Source of the DNA: Xanthomonas prunicola
GTDB lineage: Bacteria > Pseudomonadota > Gammaproteobacteria > Xanthomonadales > Xanthomonadaceae
NCBI RefSeq assembly: GCF_002846205.1
Contig: NZ_PHKV01000001.1
Span: forward strand, 1,054,001 to 1,118,000
DNA length: 64,000 nt
Reading direction: 5' to 3'
The notes beneath the pieces were generated by a model. It saw only the letters and a program-made list of their open reading frames with translations. It was not told the DNA's origin and did no database searches. Positions 57,430 through 64,000 of the stretch are shown piece by piece; within the stretch, counting starts at the first letter, position 1, and every line of letters starts with the position of its first letter. A program made the translations under genes and the position numbers.

Positions 57430-57809
57430 CGGCCGCTCTCCCCGGTGTTGAGGGTGTTCTGCAACTGCGCCACTTCCTTTTTGCGCTGTTCCAGTTGGGC
57501 GGTGACCACCGCCTCTTCGCTGCGTGCCTTGGCCAGGTCGGCATCGGCGGCGGCGCGCAGGGCGATCTGTGGCACCTGCTTGCGCTGGCGCTTGTCCAGT
57601 TGCGCTTGCTGGGCCTGCATCAGCTCCTGACGTGCCAGGTTGACCAGATCAGGAGCGTATTGGTCGGCATCGGCCTGGGTGGCGCGTTGCACAGCCTGTT
57701 CGGCGGCGGTGAGCTCCGGTGCCACCTGGGCGGCGGCCGGAGAGGAAAGAACCATGAAACAGGCGATGCCATACAGGGATCGCCGCAAGTATGCGAAGCT
57801 AGCCGTCAT
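57426..57809 (-). CDS. DUF4398-domain exported protein
   Basis: A 127-residue protein with signal peptide (ending SSPAAAQ) and the DUF4398 core: ELTAAEQAVQRATQADADQY, then APDLVNLARQELMQAQQA. It continues as a helical coiled coil. It is coupled to the OmpA-like partner; such pairs are common in gammaproteobacterial envelopes, with unknown function. It is divergent from pilU. Confidence 0.8.
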   Translation of the reverse strand: MTASFAYLRRSLYGIACFMVLSSPAAAQVAPELTAAEQAVQRATQADADQYAPDLVNLARQELMQAQQAQLDKRQRKQVPQIALRAAADADLAKARSEEAVVTAQLEQRKKEVAQLQNTLNTGESGR

Positions 57810-57908
57810 TAGGGGAGCCGTAGCGAGGAAGTCTCGAGCACGGCCATTGTCGGAAGCCTGCGGCGGACTTGCAACGAGACGCTGCTGTTTGTTGGGGAAC
57901 CATTGCGC

Positions 57909-59042
57909 ATGGATATCGGCTACTTCCTGAAGCTGATGACCGAAAAGAATGCCTCGGACATGTTCTTGACCACCGGCGCGCCGGTGTACATCAAGATCGA
58001 AGGCAAGCTCTACCCGCTCGGCAATACGGGGTTGCCGCCGGGGATGGTCAAGAAAATCGCTTACTCATTGATGGACGAAGGCCAGGTGCCGCAGTTCGAG
58101 CGCGAGCTCGAGCTCAACATGGCCATCGCCCTGCCCGACGCCGGCCGCTTCCGCGTGAACGTGTTCAAGCAGCGCGGCGAGGTGGGCATGGTGATCCGCG
58201 CCATCCGCAGCCGGATCCCGAGCATCGAAGAGCTCAACCTGCCGCAGGTGCTCAAGGACGTCATCATGACCCCGCGCGGGCTGGTGCTGGTGGTCGGTTC
58301 GACCGGCTCGGGCAAGTCGACCTCGCTGGCCTCGATGATCGACCACCGCAACAGCACCACCACCGGGCACATCCTCACCATCGAGGACCCGATCGAATAT
58401 CTGCACAAGCACAAGATGTCGATCGTGAACCAGCGCGAGGTGGGTCTGGACACCCACGCCTTCCAGAGCGCGCTGAAGAACGCGATGCGCGAAGCGCCGG
58501 ACGTGATCCTGATCGGCGAAATCCTGGATGCCGAGACCATGGAGGCGGCGATCGCCTTCGCCGAGACCGGTCACCTGTGCCTGGCCACGTTGCACTCCAA
58601 CAACGCCGACCAGACCATCGAACGCATCCTCAATTTCTTCCCGGAAAGCGCGCACAAGAACGTGCTGATGAACCTGGCGCTGAATCTGCGCGCCGTGGTC
58701 TCGCAGCGCCTGGTCAAGGGTGTGGATGGGCGCCGCCGCCCCGCTACCGAGGTGTTGCTCAATACACCGATGATCCGCGACCTGCTGCGGCGCGGCCAGG
58801 TGCACGAGGTCAAGGCGGCGATGGAAGAGTCGCTGGAAGAAGGCATGCAGACCTTCGACCAATGTCTGTTCCGCATGGTCAAATCCGGCGAGATCGAGCA
58901 GGAGGAAGCGCTGCGTGCCGCCGACTCGCGCGACGGCCTGGCGCTGAAGTTCCGCCTCTCCGAAGGCGGCTCCGGCGAGCACGACCCGTATGCGGATTAC
59001 GAAGTGGCCCCGGCGCCGAAGATCAGTCACGGGTTCATTTGA
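57909..59042 (+). CDS. pilU: Type IV pilus retraction ATPase PilU
   Basis: Hexameric ATPase that helps PilT retract type IV pili, 377 residues. Walker A is GSTGSGKST (about 131-139), the Asp box EDPIEYLHKH follows, and Walker B is VILIGEILDAETMEAA. The GEILDAET wording (rather than GEMRDLET) and length point to PilU, not PilT. The ATG at 57909 begins MDIGYFLKLM. No pilT lies beside it in this window; the upstream genes are divergent. Confidence 0.85.
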   Translation: MDIGYFLKLMTEKNASDMFLTTGAPVYIKIEGKLYPLGNTGLPPGMVKKIAYSLMDEGQVPQFERELELNMAIALPDAGRFRVNVFKQRGEVGMVIRAIRSRIPSIEELNLPQVLKDVIMTPRGLVLVVGSTGSGKSTSLASMIDHRNSTTTGHILTIEDPIEYLHKHKMSIVNQREVGLDTHAFQSALKNAMREAPDVILIGEILDAETMEAAIAFAETGHLCLATLHSNNADQTIERILNFFPESAHKNVLMNLALNLRAVVSQRLVKGVDGRRRPATEVLLNTPMIRDLLRRGQVHEVKAAMEESLEEGMQTFDQCLFRMVKSGEIEQEEALRAADSRDGLALKFRLSEGGSGEHDPYADYEVAPAPKISHGFI

Positions 59043-59133
59043 TCGGTCGGGTCGCCAGAAACGATAGGCGGCCGCACGGATCAGCCCTGGCTGTCGGCGC
59101 TGCGTGTTCCCAGCGTGTTGCCGCTTGCACAAG

Positions 59134-59182
59134 CTCCCTCATCCGGCGCTGCGCGCCACCTTCTCCCGCGTGCGGGAGAAGG
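59134..59182 (-). repeat. Dispersed CCTTCTCCCG hairpin element, inverted copy
   Basis: CTCCCTCATCCGGCGCTGCG then CGCCACCTTCTCCCGCGTGC and GGGAGAAGG. This is the reverse complement of the unit at 21303-21348 with small changes in the loop. A partial hairpin copy follows at 59194-59213. Confidence 0.75.
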
Positions 59183-59325
59183 ATGATTGATGGCCTCCCG
59201 CTTGCGGGAGAAGGCAGATCGGCGGCCGTGCAATGCTTCTGGAACGCCGGCTACGAGCCCTTCAAACTTGCATTGCGACGTCGGCCAGGCATCGCGACAT
59301 CCGCCCGATCGGATGAGTGGTTGAT

Positions 59326-59421
59326 TGCCCTTCTCCCGCACCATGGGAGAAGGTGCCCGAAGGGCGGATGGGTGGCTGCCCTTCTCCCGTACCACGGGAG
59401 AAGGTGCCCGAAGGGCGGATG
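59326..59421 (+). repeat. Two tandem 45-bp hairpin units
   Basis: Units 59326-59370 and 59377-59421 differ at two bases. Each is a CCCTTCTCCCG...GGGAGAAGG hairpin followed by TGCCCGAAGGGCGGATG, which contains a second small stem (GCCC/GGGC). The start-to-start spacing is 51 bases. Confidence 0.75.
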
Positions 59422-59442
59422 AGGGCTGCAGCGTGTTTACCC

Positions 59443-60105
59443 TCACGCCACCGCATCGACCTGCATCTCGGGCCGTGCCGCATCGAAGGCCGGTAACGCC
59501 AGGCAGGCCTGCTCGATGCGTCGCAGGGTGGGATACAGCGTCAGATCCACCCCGAACCGATGCGCGTTATAGAGCTGCGGGATCAGCACGCAATCGGCCA
59601 AGCCCGGCATGTCGCCATGACAGAACGTGCCGGTGTGCGGATCGCTGGCCAATCGGGATTCCAGCGCCGCAAAGCCCTGCCGCATCCAATGCTGCGTCCA
59701 GTCCTGGCGTTGCGCGGCATCCACCTGCCAGGTGCGTTCAAGGAACTGGGTGACGCGCAGATTGTTGAGCGGATGCACATCGCAGGCGATGACCTGGGCC
59801 AGTGCGCGCACGCGGGCGCGGTCGGCCGGAGCTGCCGGCAATAGCCGCGCGCTGTCTGCAAACGCCTCTTCCAGATACTCCAGAATCGCCAGCGACTGCG
59901 GAATCACCACCGCACCGTGGCGCAGCGTCGGCACCAGCTGCTGCGGATTGAGCTGCGCATAGCTCGCAGCATGCTGCTCCCCGCCGTCGCGCACCAGATG
60001 CACCGGATGGGTGACATAGGCCAGCGACTTCAGCTGAAGCCCGATGCGCACGCGATACGCTGCGCTCGAACGCCAGTACGAAAACAGCTCCAGCGCCGCG
60101 CTCAT
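59443..60105 (-). CDS. maiA: Maleylacetoacetate isomerase (zeta-class GST)
   Basis: Glutathione-dependent isomerisation of maleylacetoacetate to fumarylacetoacetate in tyrosine breakdown. The 220-residue protein has the zeta motif YWRSSAAYRVRIGL, LNPQQLVPTL and IPQSLAILEYLEE, then DVHPLNNLRVTQFL. It follows the fumarylacetoacetate hydrolase family gene by 43 bases on the same strand, which supports this assignment over other GSTs. Confidence 0.9.
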   Translation of the reverse strand: MSAALELFSYWRSSAAYRVRIGLQLKSLAYVTHPVHLVRDGGEQHAASYAQLNPQQLVPTLRHGAVVIPQSLAILEYLEEAFADSARLLPAAPADRARVRALAQVIACDVHPLNNLRVTQFLERTWQVDAAQRQDWTQHWMRQGFAALESRLASDPHTGTFCHGDMPGLADCVLIPQLYNAHRFGVDLTLYPTLRRIEQACLALPAFDAARPEMQVDAVA

Positions 60106-60148
60106 GCGCGCCCGCCGGTGACCGCGCCCGCCGGCAGGACGCTACGCG

Positions 60149-61138
60149 TCATGGCAAGGGCTGCCGTTCGACGCGCTGTTCGATCGCGCCGAAGACGCTG
60201 GCGCCGCCGGCATCGAACATCTCGATCCGCACCACATCGCCGAACGCCATGAACGGCGTGCTCGGCTTGCCATCGCGCAAGGTCTCGACCACGCGCTGTT
60301 CGGCGAAGCACGACGCGCCCAGCGTGGTGTCTTCGTTGGCGATGGTGCCGGACCCGACGATCGTGCCGGCCGACAACGGGCGGGTCTTGGCGGCATGGGA
60401 GATCAGCTGGGCGAAATCGAACTGCATGTCGTTGCCCGCTTCCGGCGCACCGAACCAGGCACCGTTGACATGGGTCACCAGCGGCAGATGGACCTTGCTG
60501 TCGCGCCAGGCATCGCCCAGCTCGTCGGGGGTGACGAACACCGGCGACAGCGCCGAGCGCGGCTTGGACTGCACAAAACCAAACCCCTTGGCCAGCTCGG
60601 CCGGAATCAGGTTGCGCAGCGAGATATCGTTGACCAGGCCGATCAGCTGGATATGCGTGGCCGCCTGTTCGGGCGATGCACCCATCGGCACGTCGTCGGT
60701 GATCACCACGATCTCCGCTTCCAGATCGATGCCGTGGTCCTCGCTGATCACCTTGATGGCATCGCGCGGACCGTAGAAGCCGGCGCTGGTGGCCTGGTAC
60801 ATCAGCGGGTCGGTGTAAAAGCTCTCCGGCACCTCGGCATTGCGCGCGCGCCGCACGCGCTCGACATGCGGCAGGTAGGCGCTGCCATCAACGAATTCGT
60901 ATGCGCGCGGCAGCGGGGCGGCCAAGGCCTGCATATCCAGGTCGAAGACCCCGTCGGCACTGCCGTCGTTGAGCGAGGCCGACAAGGCGTTCAAGCGCGG
61001 CGCCACATTGCTCCAGTCTTCCAGCGCGCGCTGCAGTGTCGGCGCGATGCCAGTGGCGCGCACGGCGGTGCGCAGGTCGCGCGCGACCACGATCAGGCTG
61101 CCGTCGCGGCCGCCTTCCTTCAGGGAACCTAGCTTCAT
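60149..61138 (-). CDS. Fumarylacetoacetate hydrolase family protein
   Basis: A 329-residue FAH-fold enzyme with the metal site around DHGIDLEAEIVVITDDVPMG and the later GSGTIANED. It begins MKLGSLKEGGRDGSLIVVAR, typical of bacterial FAH-type proteins of this length. A frame running up to 61408 is rejected as it enters the divergent promoter region. With maiA it would split fumarylacetoacetate to fumarate and acetoacetate; the acetoacetate could feed ScoAB. Confidence 0.85.
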   Translation of the reverse strand: MKLGSLKEGGRDGSLIVVARDLRTAVRATGIAPTLQRALEDWSNVAPRLNALSASLNDGSADGVFDLDMQALAAPLPRAYEFVDGSAYLPHVERVRRARNAEVPESFYTDPLMYQATSAGFYGPRDAIKVISEDHGIDLEAEIVVITDDVPMGASPEQAATHIQLIGLVNDISLRNLIPAELAKGFGFVQSKPRSALSPVFVTPDELGDAWRDSKVHLPLVTHVNGAWFGAPEAGNDMQFDFAQLISHAAKTRPLSAGTIVGSGTIANEDTTLGASCFAEQRVVETLRDGKPSTPFMAFGDVVRIEMFDAGGASVFGAIEQRVERQPLP

Positions 61139-61513
61139 GACCATCCTGTGCTGTGGCTGATCGGTCGATTGTACGGCCTGCCGCAACAGTAGTTGCACCT
61201 GAAACAACTGACCGTGACCACAACCGCAGGGACGGGATTTTGTGCAGCGCGCCAAACGCGAGTACACTTGCCGGGTCTGCATGCGGCCGTCCGTTTCCCT
61301 TAGGGACAGCCGGCGAGGCCAGGATCGATCGATCCGCTCGCCCGCCCCACCCGACGCCTTTCGTGGTGCCGACAAACCCATCGCTCTTTGATCGGGTTGA
61401 TCCACCATCTCGCAGCGCGGTTCACGGGAACGCTCCGAGCCTCACTTTTGCATCTGCAATGCGTTTGCGCTCCGGGCTTGGCTTGGTGGCGACGCTTTAC
61501 TTGGAGCTTCCTG
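61139..61513. other. Divergent promoter region and long rhlE leader
   Basis: No gene is supported in these 375 bases. A likely rhlE promoter lies at 61240-61268, leaving a leader of about 240 bases that contains the TCGATCGATC palindrome (61325-61334) and pyrimidine-rich stretches. The rhlE ribosome site GGAG is at 61503-61506. Confidence 0.5.
61240..61268 (+). promoter_or_regulatory. Probable rhlE promoter
   Basis: TTGTGC (61240-61245) and TACACT (61263-61268) are spaced by 17 bases. Both boxes are imperfect matches to the sigma-70 consensus, so the call is tentative. Confidence 0.35.
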
Positions 61514-62899
61514 ATGTCTTTTGAATCCCTGGGCCTGGCGCCCTTCCTGCTGCGCGCGTTGGCCGAGCAGGGCTATGAAACCCCCACTGCGATCCAGCAG
61601 CAGGCGATCCCGCTGGTGCTGGCCGGTCATGACCTGCTGGCCGGCGCGCAGACCGGTACCGGCAAGACCGCCGCGTTCGGCCTGCCGCTGCTGCAGCACC
61701 TGGGCACCAGCCCGCAGCCGGTCAACGGCCCGCGCAAGCCGCGCGCGCTGATCCTGACTCCGACCCGCGAGCTCGCCACCCAGGTGCACGACAGCCTGCG
61801 CGGCTACAGCAAGTACCTGCGCATTCCCAGTGCCGTGATCTACGGCGGCGTCGGCATGGGCAACCAGCTCGATGCGCTGCGTCGTGGCGTGGACCTGCTG
61901 ATCGCCTGCCCGGGCCGGCTGATCGACCATATCGAGCGTCGCAGCGTGGACCTGTCCGGCATCGAAGTGCTGATCCTGGACGAAGCCGACCGCATGCTCG
62001 ACATGGGCTTCCTGCCGTCGATCAAGCGCATCCTGACCAAGCTGCCGCGCCAGGACCGTCAGACCCTGCTGTTCTCGGCCACCTTCGAAGAGAACATCAA
62101 GCAGCTGGCGCTGGAATTCATGCGCAACCCGATGCAGATCCAGGTCACCCCGAGCAACACCGTGGCCGAGAGCATCACCCACCGCGTGCACCCGGTCGAT
62201 GGCGCGCGCAAGCGCGATCTGCTGCTGCACCTGCTGGCGCAGGACAGCCGCGAGCAGACCCTGGTGTTCGCCCGCACCAAGCACGGCAGCGACAAGCTGG
62301 CGCTGTTCCTGGAGAAGTCCGGCATCAAGACCGCGGCGATCCACGGCAACAAGAGCCAGGGCCAGCGCATGCGCGCGCTGAGCGACTTCAAGGCCGGCCG
62401 AGTGACCGTGCTGGTGGCCACCGATATCGCCGCGCGCGGCATCGACATCGACCAGTTGCCCAAGGTCATCAACTACGACCTGCCGATGGTGGCCGAGGAT
62501 TACGTGCACCGCATCGGCCGCACCGGCCGTAACGGTTCCACCGGCGAGGCGATCTCGCTGGTGGCGCAGGACGAAGCCAAGCTGCTGCGCCAGATCGTGC
62601 GCATGCTGGGCCGCGACGTGGAAATCCGCGACGTGCCGGGCTACGAGCCGCAGACCCCGATCCGTTGGGGCAATAGCGCGCCGGGCCGTGCCGAGCAGCC
62701 GGGTGGCGATCGCGCCCCGCGCAAGAGCCACGCCCGTCGTCCGCATGGCGATGCACCGCGTCAGGCGCACGCCCATGCCGGCCCGAAGAAGCCAGGTGGC
62801 CAGCGCAGCAGCGGGCCGCGTCAGGCCAATGCGGGCGCGGGTGCAGGCCGGCGCGACGGCCGTGGCGGCGCAGGCCGTCCGGCCAACCGCGGCGCCTGA
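61514..62899 (+). CDS. rhlE: DEAD-box RNA helicase, RhlE type
   Basis: ATP-dependent RNA helicase of 461 residues. Motifs in order: Q motif (YETPTAIQQQAIPL), I (AQTGTGKT), Ia (TPTRELATQV), II (DEAD at about 156-159), III (SAT), V (ATDIAARGID), VI (HRIGRTGR). The C-terminal about 80 residues are Arg/Gly/Ala/His-rich and probably bind RNA. The ATG at 61514 has GGAG upstream; a longer frame has no motif content. Confidence 0.92.
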   Translation: MSFESLGLAPFLLRALAEQGYETPTAIQQQAIPLVLAGHDLLAGAQTGTGKTAAFGLPLLQHLGTSPQPVNGPRKPRALILTPTRELATQVHDSLRGYSKYLRIPSAVIYGGVGMGNQLDALRRGVDLLIACPGRLIDHIERRSVDLSGIEVLILDEADRMLDMGFLPSIKRILTKLPRQDRQTLLFSATFEENIKQLALEFMRNPMQIQVTPSNTVAESITHRVHPVDGARKRDLLLHLLAQDSREQTLVFARTKHGSDKLALFLEKSGIKTAAIHGNKSQGQRMRALSDFKAGRVTVLVATDIAARGIDIDQLPKVINYDLPMVAEDYVHRIGRTGRNGSTGEAISLVAQDEAKLLRQIVRMLGRDVEIRDVPGYEPQTPIRWGNSAPGRAEQPGGDRAPRKSHARRPHGDAPRQAHAHAGPKKPGGQRSSGPRQANAGAGAGRRDGRGGAGRPANRGA

Positions 62900-63016
62900 T
62901 AGGCACCGTCTGCTGAGCACAAGGGCCGCCATGCGGCCCTTGTTGCATCGGGCACGCCCGGTCCGGACCGGCCGGCGCCTGCCCTTCCCTCTCGTTACCG
63001 CTTGCCGATCACCGTC

Positions 63017-63370
63017 ATGGATATTTTCAAAGTCTTTACGCTCGAAGCCGCGCATCGGCTTCCCAATGTGCCGCCCGGCCACAAGTGCGCCCGGCTGCAT
63101 GGGCATTCGTTCCGGGTCGAGCTGCATGTCAGCGGCGAACCGGATGCCGACACCGGCTGGATCATGGATTTCGGCGACATCAAGGCCGCCTTTCAGCCGA
63201 TCTACGACCGCCTGGACCACCACTACCTCAATGACATCGAGGGGCTGGAAAACCCGACCAGCGAGCGGCTGGCGATCTGGATCTGGCAGCAGCTCAAGCC
63301 GGCGCTGCCGCAGTTGAGCGAAATCGTGGTGCATGAAACCTGCACCTCCGGGTGTCGCTATCGCGGTTGA
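63017..63370 (+). CDS. queD: 6-carboxytetrahydropterin synthase
   Basis: Early enzyme of queuosine/7-deazaguanine synthesis, 117 residues. EAAHRL and [12 protein letters not shown] supply zinc-binding His residues, and HKCARLHGH contains the catalytic Cys. MDFGDIK and LDHHYLND follow, with the closing [12 protein letters not shown]. The ATG at 63017 is standard. A terminator follows 25 bases downstream. Confidence 0.92.
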   Translation: MDIFKVFTLEAAHRLPNVPPGHKCARLHGHSFRVELHVSGEPDADTGWIMDFGDIKAAFQPIYDRLDHHYLNDIEGLENPTSERLAIWIWQQLKPALPQLSEIVVHETCTSGCRYRG

Positions 63371-63394
63371 TCGGTAGCGCAATCCTGTGACCTG

Positions 63395-63417
63395 AAGCCG
63401 CCAACCAGGCGGCTTTT
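63395..63417 (+). terminator. Rho-independent terminator after queD
   Basis: AAGCCGCC (63395-63402) and GGCGGCTT (63408-63415) pair around AACCA, and the T run continues to 63417. It lies 24 bases past the queD stop. Confidence 0.8.
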
Positions 63418-63562
63418 GTCATTTGAGGAGCCGGCTAACCTGTTGATGGAAAAGCACTTCTGCAGCCGTTTGGAAAATCTTCAGAAAACGCGTTGCATCG
63501 CAGCAAGAACGGCGTATGCTGCGACGCAACAAACGGTCACGGCTTCCCCCAAGGGGTTTGCA

Positions 63563-63898
63563 ATGTCGGCGCAGTTCGAAAACGGCTTTACCCGTCAGTT
63601 CGCCTCTGCCGCAGCACGTGCCAATCAGCTGGCATTGGACACGCTGGAGCAGAACGTCAACGCAACCACCACGTTCTTCGGTGAGTTTGCGCAGGCACGC
63701 GACCTGGGTGCCTACCAGACGCTCTGGCCGAAAGGCCTGCAACTGGCCCGCGACAACCTGGAACGGCTGGCGTCGGCCAATCAGGAAGTGGTCGGGCTGG
63801 GGTTGAAGATGTCCAACGCGCTTGGGCAATTCACCAAGCAGCAGTTCGAAAACGGCAGCGATCAGGCCGGCGCAGCAAGCAAGACCCGGCGCAAGTAA
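63563..63898 (+). CDS. Phasin-family protein
   Basis: A 111-residue helical protein: FTRQFASAAARANQLALDTL, then NVNATTTFFGEF and LARDNLERLASANQEVVGLG, the pattern of the phasin (PF09361) family that coats polyhydroxyalkanoate granules. The ATG at 63563 is preceded by AAGGGG; a longer open frame from 63416 runs across the queD terminator and is rejected. Unusual twin hairpins follow the stop. Confidence 0.8.
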   Translation: MSAQFENGFTRQFASAAARANQLALDTLEQNVNATTTFFGEFAQARDLGAYQTLWPKGLQLARDNLERLASANQEVVGLGLKMSNALGQFTKQQFENGSDQAGAASKTRRK

Positions 63899-63923
63899 CC
63901 GCCAATAAAATTCAGCGTCTTTG

Positions 63924-63985
63924 CATGGGTCCCTCCCCCCATGCAATCCGGCCCGACAGATCCCTCCCTCTGTCGGGCTTTTTTA
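63924..63985 (+). terminator. Twin hairpins with identical C-rich loops, second one a terminator
   Basis: Hairpin 1: GCATGGG (63924-63930) and CCCATGC (63939-63945). Hairpin 2: GCCCGACAGA (63952-63961) and TCTGTCGGGC (63970-63979), followed by six T residues. Both loops are exactly TCCCTCCC. The second is a strong intrinsic terminator of the phasin gene; the pair may be a 3'-UTR-derived small RNA. Confidence 0.85.
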
Positions 63986-64000
63986 TTGCCTGCGCGCTGC

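Larger units (their letters stand above)
59043..59442. other. Intergenic region made largely of dispersed hairpin repeats
   Basis: This 400-base stretch lies between convergent pilU and maiA and holds no supported gene. It contains one inverted copy of the element seen at 21303 (59134-59182), a partial copy (59194-59213) and two tandem copies of a related unit (59326-59370 and 59377-59421). Confidence 0.75.

Noticed and set aside
59326..59421. Short CRISPR-like tandem repeat
   Set aside because: Only two units, spacing of six bases, and each unit is a known type of intergenic hairpin; no cas genes are present.
57869..63382. Very long antisense or out-of-frame reading frames, such as 57869-59422 (+) and 61442-63382 (-)
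   Set aside because: They lie over pilU, rhlE and queD, whose motifs are unambiguous, and their translations are low-complexity Arg/Ala/Gly/His-rich shadows typical of high-GC DNA. The same applies to 22209-24044 (-) and 11352-12995 (+).

Overview
The window comes from the chromosome of a Xanthomonas species. The GC-rich coding, the xanA-xanB and rmlB-A-C-D clusters, an extracellular pectate lyase, and an O-antigen region lying between etfB-etfA and a cystathionine gamma-synthase gene (metB) are the arrangement known for this genus. I cannot assign a species or pathovar from the sequence alone. No rRNA, tRNA, CRISPR array, phage or intact insertion sequence was found.

Layout. 1-3150: end of a c4-type cytochrome, two DsbA-like lipoproteins, an EEP-family phosphoesterase. 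3284-8600: choline uptake and oxidation to glycine betaine (betT, betB, betA). 8845-11132: a pectate lyase and 1.15 kb with no supportable gene. 11133-16064: rimI behind a HolD-like gene, pssA, a DUF4124 protein, proS, an H-NS-like protein. 16124-21156: ThrE-type exporter and a Mla-like lipid transport operon (STAS-MlaE, MlaF, long MlaD, PqiC-like lipoprotein). 21457-27333: AlkB, ETF-ubiquinone oxidoreductase, a WbsX/RgpF glycosyltransferase, 3-oxoacid CoA-transferase. 27467-33836: xanA, xanB and rmlBACD, making GDP-mannose and dTDP-rhamnose. 34062-35752: etfB, etfA.

35768-53075 is the variable LPS (O-antigen) locus. The plus-strand half starts with a flippase-like membrane protein and three enzymes matching the decaprenyl-phosphoryl-arabinose route known from mycobacteria: a HAD-UbiA fusion, a DprE1-like oxidase and a DprE2-like reductase. 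An epimerase-like protein, an FAD oxidoreductase, a GtrA protein and two GT-C-like membrane proteins follow. The minus-strand half, coupled to metB, is an ABC-type O-antigen exporter (wzm, wzt) and a 1415-residue fusion: methyltransferase, kinase-like domain, coiled coil, WbsX domain and RgpF domain. The two halves converge on a perfect 28-bp palindromic terminator. The glycosyltransferase stretch is visibly richer in A/T than its flanks.

53075-64000 returns to core genes: metB, cystathionine beta-synthase, a YdcH-like protein, two envelope proteins, pilU, maiA with a fumarylacetoacetate hydrolase family gene, rhlE, queD and a phasin. Together rml (nucleotide sugar), RgpF/WbsX (polymer), Wzm/Wzt (export) and the fusion's WbdD-like front (chain end) suggest a rhamnan-type O-antigen. 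The arabinose-type lipid donor and the GT-C proteins suggest a second sugar decoration added in the periplasm. That link is inference.
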